64,000 nt of DNA from Thamnaconus septentrionalis (GCA_009823395.1 CM020513.1:9341501-9405500), one strand, 5' to 3'; shown: positions 34,094 through 48,179, counted from the stretch's first letter. Program-made: numbers and translations. The notes: a model not told the origin generated them from the sequence alone.

Positions 34094-37000
34094 GAACCAA
34101 TGCAAACTCTGGGAGAACACCGTAGCCAGTCAGAAGCCTGGAGAAAATCCCGAAATGTAGTGAGAGAAACACTGACATTAAAAAATTCCACTTTTTTTTA
34201 TCTGGGAAAGATCAAAATCTTTCATATAGCATCAACGCCTCTCTTCCTTGACGTATTGAGAAAATAAAAGTGTTGCTACAGAGATTAGAACTTTTTTGCA
34301 CTCCAACCATTGTTATACTTAGTCACACATCGAACCTTAAATAATTTAGTTGAATGAAAGACAAAGGGTGCGGCGGGGTTCCCTAGAAACATGCATATAT
34401 TCCCACATACATGCGGACGCTTGTCCATATACGTCTGTCTAATCCCACAGCTGATGTTTTTCCCTCTGCGCGGCGGATTACTCGCCTCGCTCCCACTTTC
34501 TTTGTGTCCCCCGGCGTCTCTCTCCCTCTCCCTCCCCCTGCTCCCTTCTTCCTCCCAATTGTTCCTCGCCTCTCCTCTCCGTCTCCCTCCTCCTCGTCCT
34601 CCGTTGTCTTTCTTGCTCATCTTCTGCACCCCCCCCTTCATCCATTCATGGCCAGCAGCAGAACAAATGCTGCTCCCTCACCGCCTGCTAATGAATCAAG
34701 ATACAGACAGGGGGGGATCAGGAGGTCTGGGGCCATAACTGTGCCACAGACACATGGCGTTATATTAAAACATTAGTACCACTATATGACTTTATTTAGG
34801 ACTTGCCAAAGAAAATTGATTAGGAGAGAGAGATGAAACAAAGGAGGAGTCATCACCCGGCCACCCTGACGGGGGACGACTCTCCTTTCAGAGCCAACAG
34901 CAGCAGGTCCTCTCTAAAGTTTTACTGAGATGCGATCTGGCCATGTTTGGCCTCTTGTTCAAAGGCACAAGACCCTCCATATAACTCTGTCAGTCCGTCG
35001 CCCCAGTGAGCTCGGCGAAATTTATTTGGTCCAGCGAACGCAGACCGGCCCGAGTCGTTTAAATCTTTTTAAAAGTGTAAACCCAACTGTGCGTGTAGTT
35101 TACGTTAACTTTAAATAGACACCTGTTGTGGCTCCAGTCTAACTGACAGGGGCGGTTCTCACCATCAAGAATGAAATCTTAAAAAATAAAATAAAAAAAA
35201 TAGTTACATTTTAAAGCCATATTCGAATAACCAGCTTACATTGACTTCTGCCTTGTTTTTCTCTCCTGCTGCACAACAACACTGACTAAACTGACATATC
35301 TAACATCTACATTTAAAAACAAGTTCTTTGGCATCAACTTTCCATAACTAACTGACAGCAGGAAACTTACACGAGACATGAAAATAAAAGTAATTTAAAA
35401 TATTCTTGTGAAAACACGTTTTCAAAAAAATTGTGAACTCTGAATTTTAAAGGAGAACAGTAATGATGAAATTTCCTAGCGCAATTAAAACTTGAGCAAC
35501 GCTCTTAAACAGCCAGGAAGCAGTGGAGGCTCAGTGCTCCACTATGCCGGAGATGCGCGGCATGTGCCATTGAACATATAGCACATATAGAACATTCCTG
35601 TGAACAGAGCAGACACTGTGTCTCATGTAAAACTGTAGCACTGAGATTTATGATTTATACAGTAACGCAGCATTGCTGCAGCAAAAGATTCCGACTGAAT
35701 CATAGCTTTTTTCGATGAACGAAAGTCACCTCTTACATTGTTTTTTATTGTTCAATGACAGCTGCTTAGAATTGTTGCATGTCAAATTTTGACTAAGTTT
35801 ATCTTCACATTCTTCTGCTTTCCCTCATTGTCTTGTCAACGCTGAGTGGCATCACAGTCAAGCTGAATCCTTTAATTATCGTGTCATTCCTGAGAGCAAC
35901 CTTTTCCCATCGTTCCATCCCGTGATGCAATATGTTATTTCACCGAGTTCGCAAATCCCGCCTACGACTTTTTAAAACTCGCCAGCCGACGAGCTGACGT
36001 GCAAGGACCGCAATTGTTCGGCAGTGTCAGTCTGCAGGTTAGCTCCCCCGCCCCGCAAACTAGTTCACCAGCTGGCCCAGATGCATTTCGGGTAGGTGGG
36101 AAATGGCCTCACTGATGAGGAATGTTATCAGTTCTGTCCAGGACATCCTTCATACAGTAATGTCACCCTGCAGCGTGACTGCAAGATAAAGGTGGTCGGG
36201 TGGACAGCGGGCCGGCCAGAGGAAGCACCTCTGCTGCTGCTGCTGCTGCAAGGGTCAGCCAGTCACTCAGACTGCAGTTTTCTTTGCACTCGCAGAGAAT
36301 AAAAGCTGCCGTTTTGTCACGTCGTCGCCGTTCAAGCCTCACCAAGCGAAAGGAAGGTTGTGCGTGTGAAAAATTTTCATTCAGGTTTTTGGAGCCACAA
36401 GTAGGGCGGCGTGTCGTGTGACACACGAAGGTGGTTTTATAGCCCCTGCTTGATTTGACGGCCATAGTTGTGTGCCATAAATGTTTCCACATGTCAGGTG
36501 GTGGTGGGGTGGGGGGCTTCGACATTGACTCTCTAATTATACCCGCTGCACGTATGTGTTGATTGATGTGTTCGCGCAACTCATATAAAAGACTGACAAA
36601 CGCGGAAGCGTCTTCTTGTGATTATCAGCTCGTTTTTAGTGCGAGTGAGAGTAACACAGTGATAGATTGTTTGGATTGCAGCTAATTTTACGCTTTTCAA
36701 CGGCACCAAACTTGAAACCTTGTGTCTACCAACTGACGTGAATCTGCCAATAGAATACACTGCGTCTGGGGACGAAAATATATCAAGAGTCAGCCAAAAT
36801 GATGTAGACACACACCAGGAAAAGAAAAACTTGCATTCATATTTAATTTGTATAATTACTTTTATACATATGGTTACTCTTTTAAAGTGATCAAATTACG
36901 ATAACTCTGTGTACTGTTGTACGAGGTTTTCCCAACAGGTGGCGTTACCCTCATGAATGTAGCATCAGCAAGTGTTAACCAATCAGTAGTTCGCCGTACA

Positions 37001-37426
37001 GAGAAATGTCAGGAAGCCAATGGCCACCACTTTGAGCAGCTCTTGTAGTTGTTGAGGCCAAAGACAACTTGTATTAATCTCGTGATGTCCGAACGCATTT
37101 CGTAGTGAAATATCTATGCAACTTTTTCTTTTTCCTGATGTGTGTATACGTTATTTTTGGCTGACTCTGGACGTTAAACCTGCTGTGAGGTTGAAAATCA
37201 GGTTACTGCTCCATTTTGAGAAAACGGAAACCAAATGTTCGACCTCCTAAAATAGCCCATTTCTGCTGGCAGCCGATGGTGGGCAGGAGAAACGTGAGAC
37301 TTTCAGGACCCTCCATCGCACTCGCCGTCCGCGCGTTTCACAACCTTTCCAGCCGGACGCAGGCCTGCCTTGTTCCATTCTCGCTTAACTTTTGGGGGGG
37401 GGGAACTCCTCATCCTCCGCCTCCCC

Positions 37427-37439
37427 TGCTGGCTGACTG

Positions 37440-37470
<31 letters not shown>
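37427..37470. repeat. (TGGC)n microsatellite
   Basis: CTGGCTGACTGGCTGACTGG followed by six pure CTGG-type units. Confidence 0.92.
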
Positions 37471-37643
37471 CCTCTGCTGGGTAACCAGACCCAGATGGTT
37501 CCTGGTACAGACCCCAGCAGCTTGTGTTTTCTGCCTTTTGTGAGTCAGACGCTGCAATCAGTAGCCAGGAAGCCCAGAAGTGAGGTGTGGGCCTTGGTGA
37601 GGCCACACTGGGGTGAGCAGAGGCTTAGGAAGAGGAGGGGGAA

Positions 37644-37680
37644 GAGGAGGAGGAGGAGGAGGAGGAGGAGGAGGAGGAAG
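37644..37680. repeat. (AGG)n purine tract
   Basis: About twelve AGG units within a longer all-purine run that begins near 37627. Confidence 0.93.
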
Positions 37681-40485
37681 GCACTCGGGGCAATTAAACA
37701 TGGACGGCAGTTACCATAGAGGTGCATCTTGTAGATACATGTACAGCGACTGCATGAGTGAAGGTGTAGCCCAATCGATGTCCGTGCATTCACGCGCTCT
37801 TGGACTCGAGGACGAGACATTTTTAGCCTTTTGCTCAAAAAAGTCAACCCCTCAACGGCGCCCCCAGCTCGGCGCTACAGCCGAAGACACGGTGGAGGAA
37901 CGCAGTCTCGTGGCGGCGGCGCGAGGCGCCGTTCCCACGGAGGGAGACAGACAGGGACCGCCGGAGTTCAGCGGGCTGGAATGTTCCGAGAGACAGACTT
38001 GAAAGACACCTGATACGAAACCCCCAACTGCGCTTCGCCCTCCTCGCCGGCCCGCTCACCTGATACCGACGGCCTGGACCTCACATTACGCGCTTCTCGC
38101 ATGGGAAGCAAAGTGGGACCCTGGTCCTTGTTTGCATGAGGCGAGAACATCTGAGGGTTTCAGGTCCAGAGAGAGCAGACTCTTGCGGTGTTCCAGTCTG
38201 TGGTTATTAGTCATCGACGCTCCCTCCCTCAGTGGAGTTGACTATTTCATTAAACCATCTCCTCGGTGGTTGTATATTTATAAATGTTAGATTTTGTGTC
38301 ACCTTGTACCTCATTCATTCCTTCACTCGTTTCTAGTCGGTGTCCATTATTACGGAAGGTCTATTGGTCTATTCTGCTTCCAGCTTGATTGATCATGATA
38401 TTCGGTCATCCGATAACGTCCCCGTGCAGCTGAATTCGTCGAGGTCGATTTTCATAGAGGAAGAAGATGATTCATGTGAACCCCGTAAAAACTGTAATTT
38501 TCTCATTTTTAAACACCTGCTGTTGCTTTTGGTCTCAGTTGTCTCAGTTCTTACTGATTAAACCCGGTGTGCTCAAGCAATATTAGGGCTTATGAAACCG
38601 AGAGTACTCTGTTATAAAATAGTGAACATGTTGCGTTTAACTGTGGCAGCAGTTGATCGTTTCAACTTACCATGCCGGTTTTTTTTTTTCTTTGCTAGTC
38701 GCAATCAGGCAGAGCTCGAAAAAGTATCATTTTCGCACAAATTTTGCTGAAGAGGGAAATAAAAAATGCTTTTCTTTTCTTTTCTCTCTTTTTTTTGCAG
38801 ATCAGGGTTTAAAATCACAGGGTTTTTTTGTTTTTTATTCAAATGTCATCACATTCCTGGTTCAAAGCACTTTATTCAAGCACTGATAAGCAGCCACCTT
38901 TCCGTGCCACAGCTGCGTGGACACTGGTCATGCCAATAAATACTGATGTGAAATTGCGCCAACGGAAATAACACCAAGTTCCCCCCACGTCTCTCTCCAC
39001 CCCAGATAAGATAAGGAATTTGTGATGCTGCAGTTTTAGGCAGAGCAGCTCGTTCAAAAGTCCCGTTGAGTCATTTTTTTGCTAAATGTAATATTTTCTT
39101 AACACTTGCCTTCAAAACATGTTGCTCAAGTGTATTGCTTTCTTTGTGATTTCTTTTTTTTCTGCCTCCTGAAGTCCTAAAGACTGACAGTCCTGTTTGT
39201 CAGTCGCACATCACGACGATAAATAAACGAAAACAGAGTTTCAACCTGAGTCGCGACGTGCAGAATATGTTGTTTTTTTGGGTTTTGTTTTGGGTTTTTT
39301 TAAAACAAATTTCCCTTCTTACGTGGCCTTGCTGTAATATACACAAAAGATAAAAAAAAAAAATTGGGGGTGATTTTGCCAAAAGCGAGAGACGCACTTG
39401 AACGCATCACGATGTCCTTCCTGGCCTTTTAAAGCATGTAAATGGAATGTGGTTTTTGCTCTTAAATGCCTAGAAAGCGAGAACACTGGGTGTGACATGA
39501 TGGTTTCCAGGACTCGAAAGTGTGCACAGTGATACAACATCAGAGAACAGAAGGATGTAAAGGAGTTGAATCCTTCCCACTGGGTGGAAAAGCCAGAGCC
39601 GCGTCAGGATTGTCACTTTTGTTCTCCTCAAAGGCTGGTTCGCTATGCCCCAGTACTCAGAGCTCCCACGTTACACCCAATTTCTTTTAATATTTATTTT
39701 TATCTGAGCCTTTAGTTGGGCAGCTCACCACAAGTATGTGTCAAAAAAACGATTAACCCTCTGTTTACAGCCTCCTTTGAAAGTATGACAAGCTGGTTTT
39801 GGCTTCCGTTTAAAACTCGTGTTTTGTCACACGTTTCCACTCGTCTTCGAGTAGTATCGGTTCTTTGTGACATCACAAGGGGCTGATTTCTGTAACGTGG
39901 AGCGAGCAAGAGGAAGTAGCGGACGGACTTTTCTTCCTCGCGTTGCCTCACTGACAGGCTCTGTGTTTTCCTGTCATGAAGCTGCTGTTTGCTTGCATTT
40001 ACGTGGGCTGCTGCCTTCAGGGCGTTATCACTGCGGTTAACGTGGTGCACACAATAAAAAGGGAAACAACGAACCTGCTGAACTGTATGTCTCGGGGCCT
40101 TGAGAACTGATGGTATATTTATTTTCGATCCAGAAAAAAAAAAAGCCTTCGCACATCCACCGGTTAACTTTGTCTATTTTTTTTTTTTTTTTTTTAAATC
40201 AATCCAAAGCCCTAAAAGAGAAAACTCACTACATCCACTGTCTGTGGTCCAAGTGTGACTGATAGCGGAGCAGCTGTTTCCTGGGGGCTGCACCACTGTC
40301 TCTAGCTGCACTTGTTCCCTGTCCAGCTGCCTTGCTGCCTTCTGCTCTGCGGGAACATGTAGCGCCTCATAGAGGGCGCTAGTCCTACTGGCTGCCTGCA
40401 GCTGCCGGGAGTCACAGAGGAAGGTTCTCTGCTGCCGTGGAGCTTGAAGAGACAAACAGAAGAAGAGAAAAAAAAACTACACACT

Positions 40486-40488
<3 letters not shown>

Positions 40489-40521
<33 letters not shown>
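40489..40521. repeat. (AG)n microsatellite
   Basis: Pure AG repeat of about 33 bp. Confidence 0.95.
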
Positions 40522-40522
<1 letters not shown>

Positions 40523-43500
40523 TGTGACGCTGGACCTGAATTAGGAAAGAATAAGCAGCAGTCCGTAGCAGTTAGTTTGCAACATCTCACTGAGATATAT
40601 AAGCTTTAGCATTTCATTAAAAAAAACAAAACAGCTGAGGTTGTTAAATGGAACCGTGAGACCTTAAAGTGCACGGTTCAATGTACCAAAAGCCTGTCTG
40701 ATAACTGCACCTACATGTTCATTGGTTATCAATTTAATTTCTTCCTTTTTATCATCAGTTCATTCTGTCCTTTGTCTCCATTTTTTTGACCATTTCTCAT
40801 TTACTTTGTCAACCAGAGTAGATAGAGAACAACATCATCAGTATGAAAGCTAAACTTAAAAGCCTGAGAACTCAAAGCACCTCAGTGCTCAATCAGGTCT
40901 AGGAGGGTGGGGACATTTATGCACGTCCTCTCAAGAAGACACCTCCTGTCTTCCTCCCCGATGAGAACCTTCTCTCGGAGCGAGTCGAGCTCAGCTCGGC
41001 CCGGCTCGCCTCGCAATGGTTTTGATGAGTCAAACCTCTCGCCGGCTCTCTGCTGACTCAGAACCAGAGCCGTCAGCTGTGGCAGCCTCCTGCCTCGGTG
41101 CCCTTCACCTTTTTTTTTTTTCTTTCGCGTTTCCACATCCTCCTCTTGCAGCGCCGCGAGCAGCTTCCTGTTGCACTCGGCGTGCCACCGTTGTCGGCCC
41201 CCGGCCCGCCCCGGTGAAGCGCAGTGCAACAGGAAGTTAGCTCAAGAACAACATTTACAACTTCTTCTATTTGACCCACCTTGTTGGTTATTAGTCACTC
41301 GGTCGGGAGGGTGGATGGAGAAAAAAAGTGGGTGTGAACCGTTCTCCACTTTCACTTTGCACTGTCCTGGGAAGTGGAGGCTGGCATGAATGGAGGGAGT
41401 GACCCGCCGCGGTTGATCCGCTGTTATACATTAGCTACCGTATTGCCTCCGGTTAATGACTGATTCCGTCCTTCTCGCCCCTTTCATCTACTGTAGCCCG
41501 GATTCTGATCTTTCCATCATTCCAAACGTGGCAATAATCAACCAATCACATGGGAATCAGGGCTCCCCCTGTCATGTGCCGCATTTGCGCCCGGCAAACG
41601 GTTAAAGTTTAGTCAGATTCCTCCGGCAGGACGGGTGAGGAGGATTTCAGGACGGTGGCTCAAAGTGCGACATGTTAAAATTTTGATGCGAAGTGGACGG
41701 AGATGGATGAGCGCTTCTTCGTACCGCGCGCCGGCTCTCTGTTGTTGCAATGTGGTAAAACGTCGATATTTGAAAAACAGAAATTGACACATCATCTATC
41801 TGCGGCGTTGACCTCAGGTTGACATCCTCACGCCCTTGAGCTGGTTTCTCAAACGCTGAAGGGGTTAAGAGTGCAGGCCAGCGTGCTGCCGCGTCAGAAC
41901 GAAAGAAAAAGTAAAATTAAGGGCAAAGAAAACATTAATTTGGCTTTGATAGTTTATAAGGGCTGCTGACGTTCAACAGCCCATTGGTTCCTGTGTAAAG
42001 TTGCATTGAAACATAATGAAAGAGAAGCTCGAAGCAGTGCCTTGTACTGGAAATATTTTTTGTGTTTTATTTTGACGGGGGGGGGGTGCAGTCCCAGCAG
42101 ATTAGTTTACCTGTTTCCCCAGGAAGCTGCGTCATTCTCCCCCACTGAAGATTAAATATATGAATCATTGCTGTAAAATGCAAGTGTTAGTCACTGCAAA
42201 ACTGCAGGTCCGTCCTCAAAACTCCATGTTGTACCAGTCTGAAAAACTGAACCAGTGAAAAGAAAGAAACAAAGACTCTGTACACGCTAACGCTCGGTGG
42301 GTTGTTTTTTTTTCGGACTTTTACGTTGTTTTATTTCAAACACATCTTATTGACAAATTTCCTGATTAAACATCTTGTTTCATTGCACAACCAGTGTCCT
42401 TCATTTTTGTTTTTTTGTTTTTGCTCTGCCACTTTAAAGAGTCTCTCAGGCAGGATTACACAAACTACGTGCGGCCTTGGGGTCCTTCTTGTTTAATTCG
42501 ATGAACAGCTGATCCACATCGGAAGTTGATGTCGAACAGGCGCTGACGTAGCTCGCAGAAATGTTTTGTCTGCTGCCTTCTCCTGTCGGGGCTTCTTTAG
42601 CTTGTTCGTCTTGGCCCCGTTCATGGAAACTCACCTGATTTGATCAACTTGTCCAGATTCGGCTGGAATTTAACGGAACCACGACTTGTGTCACAACACA
42701 ATTGTGTTTTGCTCTATTTATAATAGGCTCGATCTGAATATTTTGCCTAATAGTCAGTTAGGCGGCCTGCTCGCAGCGGTGGGGCGTGGGGCTGTTTGCA
42801 GTTCCTTCTGGTTTGAGTCGTCAAGACTCATTTCTGGTTAGCTTTATAGGCACAGGCTGTTCCTCCAGTAGGTGTGTTCATGTGTGCGTGTGTGTGCGTG
42901 CGCTCCACAGCGAAGAAAATTACAACACGGCGGGGAGAAAACTTGTGGTGACAAACAGCAAATTTGCTTTTTTCATGTGAAGAACATGAATCATATTCTT
43001 TGAGTTATTGTTCCCATTATCTATCAAACTTTCTTTTTTCTCCTTTGTGGCCTTTGAGACGCTGCCGATTGTCGCTATTTTGTGTATCTGACTAAGCTTC
43101 TCCTTTTGAAGTCGGTGCTGTCCAAACGTTCCTTTATCTCTATCACGACTGAATGGAATCTAAAAGTAGAGCTACACTATGAACAAACCGCCGGGCCATT
43201 CATCATTGTGACACTCTCACTCACTCAATGCAATAGGTTTTTCAGTGGTGTGCAAATAGCCCTATATGGATGGATATTTCCAGGGGGTTTTCTCTGCATA
43301 TCCCGTGGCTGAATCATGCACAGTCCAGGCTGGGTTTTAAAATAAACCTTTGTCGCAAGTCATAACCGCTAGGATCCCTTAACCTTAAAGAGACATTTTA
43401 TCCTCAAAAATAAAAATAAATACCTGCACAGCTCTTAAACATTTATACTTTTTTTTTAATTCCAGGCTGACACACAGAGTGTTTAAGGTAAATACGAGGT

Positions 43501-46010
43501 AAAGTCAAGTAAAGTTGAGCAGACAGCATAGGTTGACGTGTTTTACCGCAGTGACTGGCTCCAGTGAGAACAATTTAAGATGATCAAGCTGAAGAACATA
43601 GCTGAGCTGAACCAACAGCACCAGCTGAAAATGTTCAACTCTGAGTTTTAGAAAACTTATCCATTGATACTATTTGCAATTGAATACAACTAAAACTAAT
43701 AAATAAACCTCACCAAGTCATTCTAGCTTGAATTATTCTCTGTCACAGCAGGTGCAGCATAAGAATCTACCCTTGCCCTCTCTGATGTTAAGTGCAGACA
43801 GAAATGATGGTAAAAAAAAAAAAAAAATCACAACGTTACCTTCATTTTATATCTGCATGTTGCATATTTAACGATGCCGCCAATGCAGTCAGCTGTCTCG
43901 GACCCCAGTGCACCCTCTCACTCCTATTTGCGTACACAGATGTTTAAGCTTCCACCTTCTGTACGCGCGCTGCACTTCTGCAAAACAAAAAAAAACAAAA
44001 AGCCCCAAAAAGCCTCATTTTAAGAAGCAGGCAACCAAACTAGATGTTTGATTGTTGTTTTTTTCTTGTTGTTCTTTCTTTTTTTTTTGACTGACGTGAA
44101 CATTTGAACCTTCTTCTTTTTTTTTTCTTCTTTTTTTTCTGCCGCCGCGATACTTGAAGCACATGCGTTGGATGTGCGCGAGCGTGTGCGGTTGTCCAGC
44201 CGAGGTTATGAATGAGCTACAGCTGCGCGGCCCGCTGGTCAGTATGGACAGCTGATGAATGAAGTGGAAATTATTAAAATAAACCGCCCGGGTGACACAA
44301 CCCAACGCCCCCCCCCCCCCTGCTGACACATCTGGCTCTGCAGATCTGCAGAGACGCACACCCTTGTCCATGCAAAGGGGCACAAATATTTCTTCTGGTC
44401 GTCAAGTTTGCTGATGCACACTTGCTCGGATTGATTTTATTTTTTTAAAACCGGAAAGGTCTGCATTCTGCCTAAACAAGAGCAGGGATTGGACGGAGGT
44501 GGATAAAGGCGGGAGCGGCGGACGGGGACAGATGGACGGTGGTGGGGAGACGACAGGGAGGGTCCAGGAGATGGGCCGCTGACGGACAGGCAGATGGAAA
44601 AAAGCAGAAGAAGAAGAAGAAGGGCAGCGCTAAGGACAAAGACATCAGTCACGTTTTCGGGACGGGGTCGGAGGGGAGGGGGGGGGGGGTGGGGAGAAGG
44701 AGGCTCTCCCTCCCTCCCTCCCTTCTCCTCCCTCTCCTCCCCCCTAGCTCCCCTCAGCGAGTGGACCTTGATCCAAGCCACACAGACTCTACTGTGTCAT
44801 GGTGTGTGTGGCCCTGTGTCTGTGTGGGCCTGCTAGCGGTGACTGGGCAAATCATGACTCAGCACAAAATCCGGAGCAGAATGAGGCGCAGCTTGTTAAA
44901 GCGCATTTCTTTTTGGCCTCCTGCGCGAGCTGTCTTTCAAAAGACAAAAAGGCTGCGGCCAGGCGCTCTCACACTTCACCCACCCCCCCCCCGACATTTG
45001 TTCTCTCATCAGGAGAGATGTTACCGTCTCAGATTATTTTGCAGAAACACGTCAGACACTGTAATGTAAGACTCTGAACACGGGAGTAAAGACGCGGGGA
45101 TCACCGTCGCTACCCCTAAAAATGCAGCAAATTTTGTTTTGCAAATAGCGCAGGTTTGTTGTGGTCGTCGGGAGCATTTTCTTAACAAAGGAAACTGGAG
45201 TCTTTCCTGTTTAGCCGCACGTCCATCACGCGGCTAAAATATTGTCAAACAGGCTGCCCGAGTAGGTGGGAGTTGCAGGAGATATGAACAAAGTCAGCCG
45301 AGACACCGCTAACAGAGGGACTCCGCGCTCTTTGTCGGGGGTGGGTTTTTTTTTCGGGGGGGATGTAAGACATTTTTATTTTTGGGTGGTTTGCAGCAGC
45401 GTGTTGTAGCAAAGTCAGATCCGGGGAGGTTGAGTCTGGCCTCAAAATGAGTCCAAGCCAAGCGTGTTGGCAGCATCCTGCTGAGATGAGCTGGTCAACT
45501 TTGTACCGAGCCAAGCTAGCGAATGTTGTCGATATCAAAGACAGGATCGTGATGCTGCGTGTTGCTTGTCTGTGTATCTGTGTCGTGAGGAAGGTGAGGG
45601 TGACTTTGCTATGTTCAGCATGTCGCCAAAATACTCCAGACTTGATTTTTCACAAGGAAACGTAACGGAAAAACTGACTGCTAGCAAAAATTTCAGTTCA
45701 GGTAGCTGCTCCTGCTTTTGACCGGACAGCTTTTGAAATGTACAACTGAATGTACACGGCTCGTGCGTGTACATGTGTGTGCGTGCGTCCGAGAGAGAAA
45801 GAGAGGGAAACACTTGCACTTGCAGTTCCTGTTTGGGAGGTCCTCCGCTCCTGGCAAACAGTGTCTGGTCTTATCTCTTGTGTTTTATGTTCCTAGCGAG
45901 CTGAGGGCACAAGCAGGCCTTTGTGGCCGAGAGGTGGCTGGTCTCACTCCAGAGCGGCCCATGCAGCTGTTCACCACTGCTGGCCGCGTCCGTGTGTGTG
46001 TGCGCGAGGG

Positions 46011-46033
46011 CGCGCGTGTGTGTGTGTGTGTGT
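46011..46033. repeat. (GT)n with CG start
   Basis: CGCGCGTGTG followed by pure TG, about 23 bp, in an otherwise TGCG-rich neighbourhood. Confidence 0.85.
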
Positions 46034-47149
46034 TACACAGTCAGCGGGTACATGCGTCTCGGGCGTGCCAATGTGCATGCATGTCACTGGCGGATCTGTG
46101 TGCGGTCGACGGGGTCACGGCGGCGATACCATCGCGATCGTTTCCGATCAGCTCAGTCGCGTGTCTGTGTCTGCACGTCTGCGCGTGGGCGTTGTGCACT
46201 TTTGCCCGAAATGTCACCTGAAATGCATCTCGCGTGTAGTTTCAGAGCGTTTTGTCGGACTTGCTGCGGTGTCGTTCTCTGCAGTCCTTGAGCCTGGCGT
46301 TAGAAACTATGAGACTCGTGCCGCATCTCCGAGTCCATGGAGCGTCTCACGGAGCCGCCGGCCTTCATGTCGCATCTCCTCCGCACCTTCCACCCCTTTG
46401 CCAGACCGCCAGTCCCCTTAACGGCGGCTCGGCGCCCGCTAACGCCGGGTGTGTGCCGCATGTGACCCATTAAGGACCCGAGAAAGGAGCCATCGGCGAA
46501 GCCGCCACAAAGCCACGTGCTGTGTTGGCAGTTGAGTGTGGAGAGGGCAAGAATGCAGCCCCCAGACCTCTGCTTGTTCACTTTGTCACGAAGAGCGACA
46601 GAGAGAAATGATGCATGCTTCAGGGTATTAATGATTTTTTTTTTCCCTTTTTTCTTTTTTAAAGAAAAGCAACCTCCGGTCTCGGGGTCAAACGTCTTTG
46701 GAACGTTCATTTAGGTCAGCAGGGTAGCCGGAAGCATTGTTTTCGCTTGTCGCGATTGTCTTGTTGTAGTTCTCGTGTTTGAAAGGTGCTCAGAGTTAAA
46801 GGTTCACGCAGCGATGTCGTGTGAACGTGTGGAAACACTGATGTTGGGGTTTTTTTTGGTGGCTATTCTTCTATCTACGAAGGCTGAGGCGCGACATCAG
46901 AGCAACATCATTGTCTACAACATAAGCTGCGTTTCCATCACCCCAAGAATTGCACAAAACCTAAATATCGCAATAAAAAACTGGTAATGGAAACACCTGA
47001 ACTTTGAAAAACCTCTCAAATATCACTAAAAGGTTTTTTACGCTCTAATGAGGTGGTTTTTCAGACGTATCGATGTAGAGGTATGTCGCAAAAGTGTCAT
47101 GGAAACACTTTGTTCGCATTTACGCGCGACCAGTTCACTTCAAGTGAAA

Positions 47150-47260
47150 ATGGCGCATTGTGTTTGGACGGAGGAGGAGACAGATTAATTTTTACAAGTC
47201 ATCAAAGAGACAAATATAACAACCATTCTTGACAGCAAACAAACGGAAACAAACAAAATC
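47150..47260 (+). pseudogene. Truncated start of a Harbinger Myb-like protein
   Basis: An ATG at 47150 opens a frame reading MAHCVWTEEETD, then a TAA stop at codon 13, then FLQVIKETNITTILDSKQT in the same frame. The W-T-E-E-E opening followed by a leucine/isoleucine helix and a LDSK turn matches the beginning of Myb/SANT-like accessory proteins of Harbinger elements in fish. After about 35 codons the frame passes into the palindromic part of the MITE, so the DNA-recognition helix is lost. The in-frame stop and truncation make it a dead fragment, presumably inherited from the autonomous parent element. Confidence 0.5.
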
Positions 47261-47270
47261 AAACGTGATT

Positions 47271-47303
47271 CTCGTAAAATCTCGTCCCGCGAGATTTTAC
47301 GAG
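47271..47303. repeat. 14-bp-arm palindrome inside the MITE
   Basis: CTCGTAAAATCTCG (47271-47284) and CGAGATTTTACGAG (47290-47303) are exact reverse complements around TCCCG. Confidence 0.92.
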
Positions 47304-48176
47304 CATTACATCCATCGAGAATTCTCTGAAATATAACTTTTTTTGCGAAAAACTGTAATGGAAACGCTAATGGGGACGCCAATTTCAAAAAAAAAGAGGA
47401 AAGGACGAAGTTTTCCTATCAGAAAAATATGTTTCTGTTTCGCTTGACTGGTTTCGGCGAGAACTTTAGTTTAATGCCTCAAACTGCCGCCTCCTGCTTA
47501 ACTGGCAGTGAAAAATGGATGCATGAAGTAAATCCAGTCAACTTGTGACGTTCCATCCGGCAGCCAAATGAATTAATCATGGGCAACATTCATACATCCA
47601 TAAACTTCATCCTCGATTTCTTCCTGTTTAGATGGAATGATGTGTGACCATGTACATCAAATTTTATAATAAAAAAAAAAAAAATCAAACAATTAGAAGG
47701 GACGAGGCGGCCGTGCACGTCTCCCGAAAAAAAAATAATTAGATAGAAATAGCCTGAGCTGAGACGTCGGATGCTGGGGCCTGGAGCCGATCCAAAGGCA
47801 GACAACCCAGAAGATCAACACAACACAGAGACAATCGCTGCCTTCCCCCCAACCCATCTTGAAAGTCTTCCCCTGCCTCGGGGGGCAGGGGGGGGGCAGA
47901 GGCCGAACAATGGCGACAAAACAAATTCATTGTACGCGCTGGCAGGGCTGAAAAAAGGGAGGCTTTCTGAGATTCCTCGACTAGTAAAAACACGCTGCCT
48001 CCGCTCTGCGGCCTCCGCCATCCATCTTGTTCCCTCGCGTTTGAGATGTGTCGTCTGACTCGACCTTCCACCCCCCCCGGCAGCCTTGGCGCTCTTCCAC
48101 TCGGAGGTGAAGCGAGGAGGAAAGGGTCGCCGGGGTCAGCAGGTTGAGCTGTCAGCACAGGTTTCACGTCTTAAGT

Positions 48177-48179
<3 letters not shown>

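Larger units (their letters stand above)
34094..46924. other. Long non-coding stretch, no gene recognised
   Basis: The part at about 34640-35030 is non-repetitive and looks like candidate regulatory sequence. The part at 35160-35960 is AT-rich and featureless. A short piece at about 39825-39900 (CACGTTTCCACTCG then GAGTAGTATCGGTTC) resembles the end of a fish DNA transposon. T or A runs occur near 40180, 41110 and 43813, C runs at 44311-44321 and G runs at 44680-44688. The 44.5-45.0 kb and 45.7-46.5 kb parts contain long frames in several registers, but these are GC-driven or repeat-driven and share no domain. Confidence 0.4.
46926..47371 (+). mobile_element. Harbinger-type MITE with TAA flanks
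   Basis: The left end reads GCTGCGTTTCCATCACC just after a TAA. The right end reads GTAATGGAAACGC just before a TAA. The two ends are inverted copies apart from a 3-base slip, and the repeated TAA fits the 3-bp TWA target preference of PIF/Harbinger elements. Subterminal GTAATGGAAACACC (about 46984) and GTCATGGAAACAC (about 47096) repeat the end motif. Inside is the start of a Myb-like frame and a 14-bp-arm palindrome. At about 445 bp it is too short to encode a transposase, so it is non-autonomous. Confidence 0.72.
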
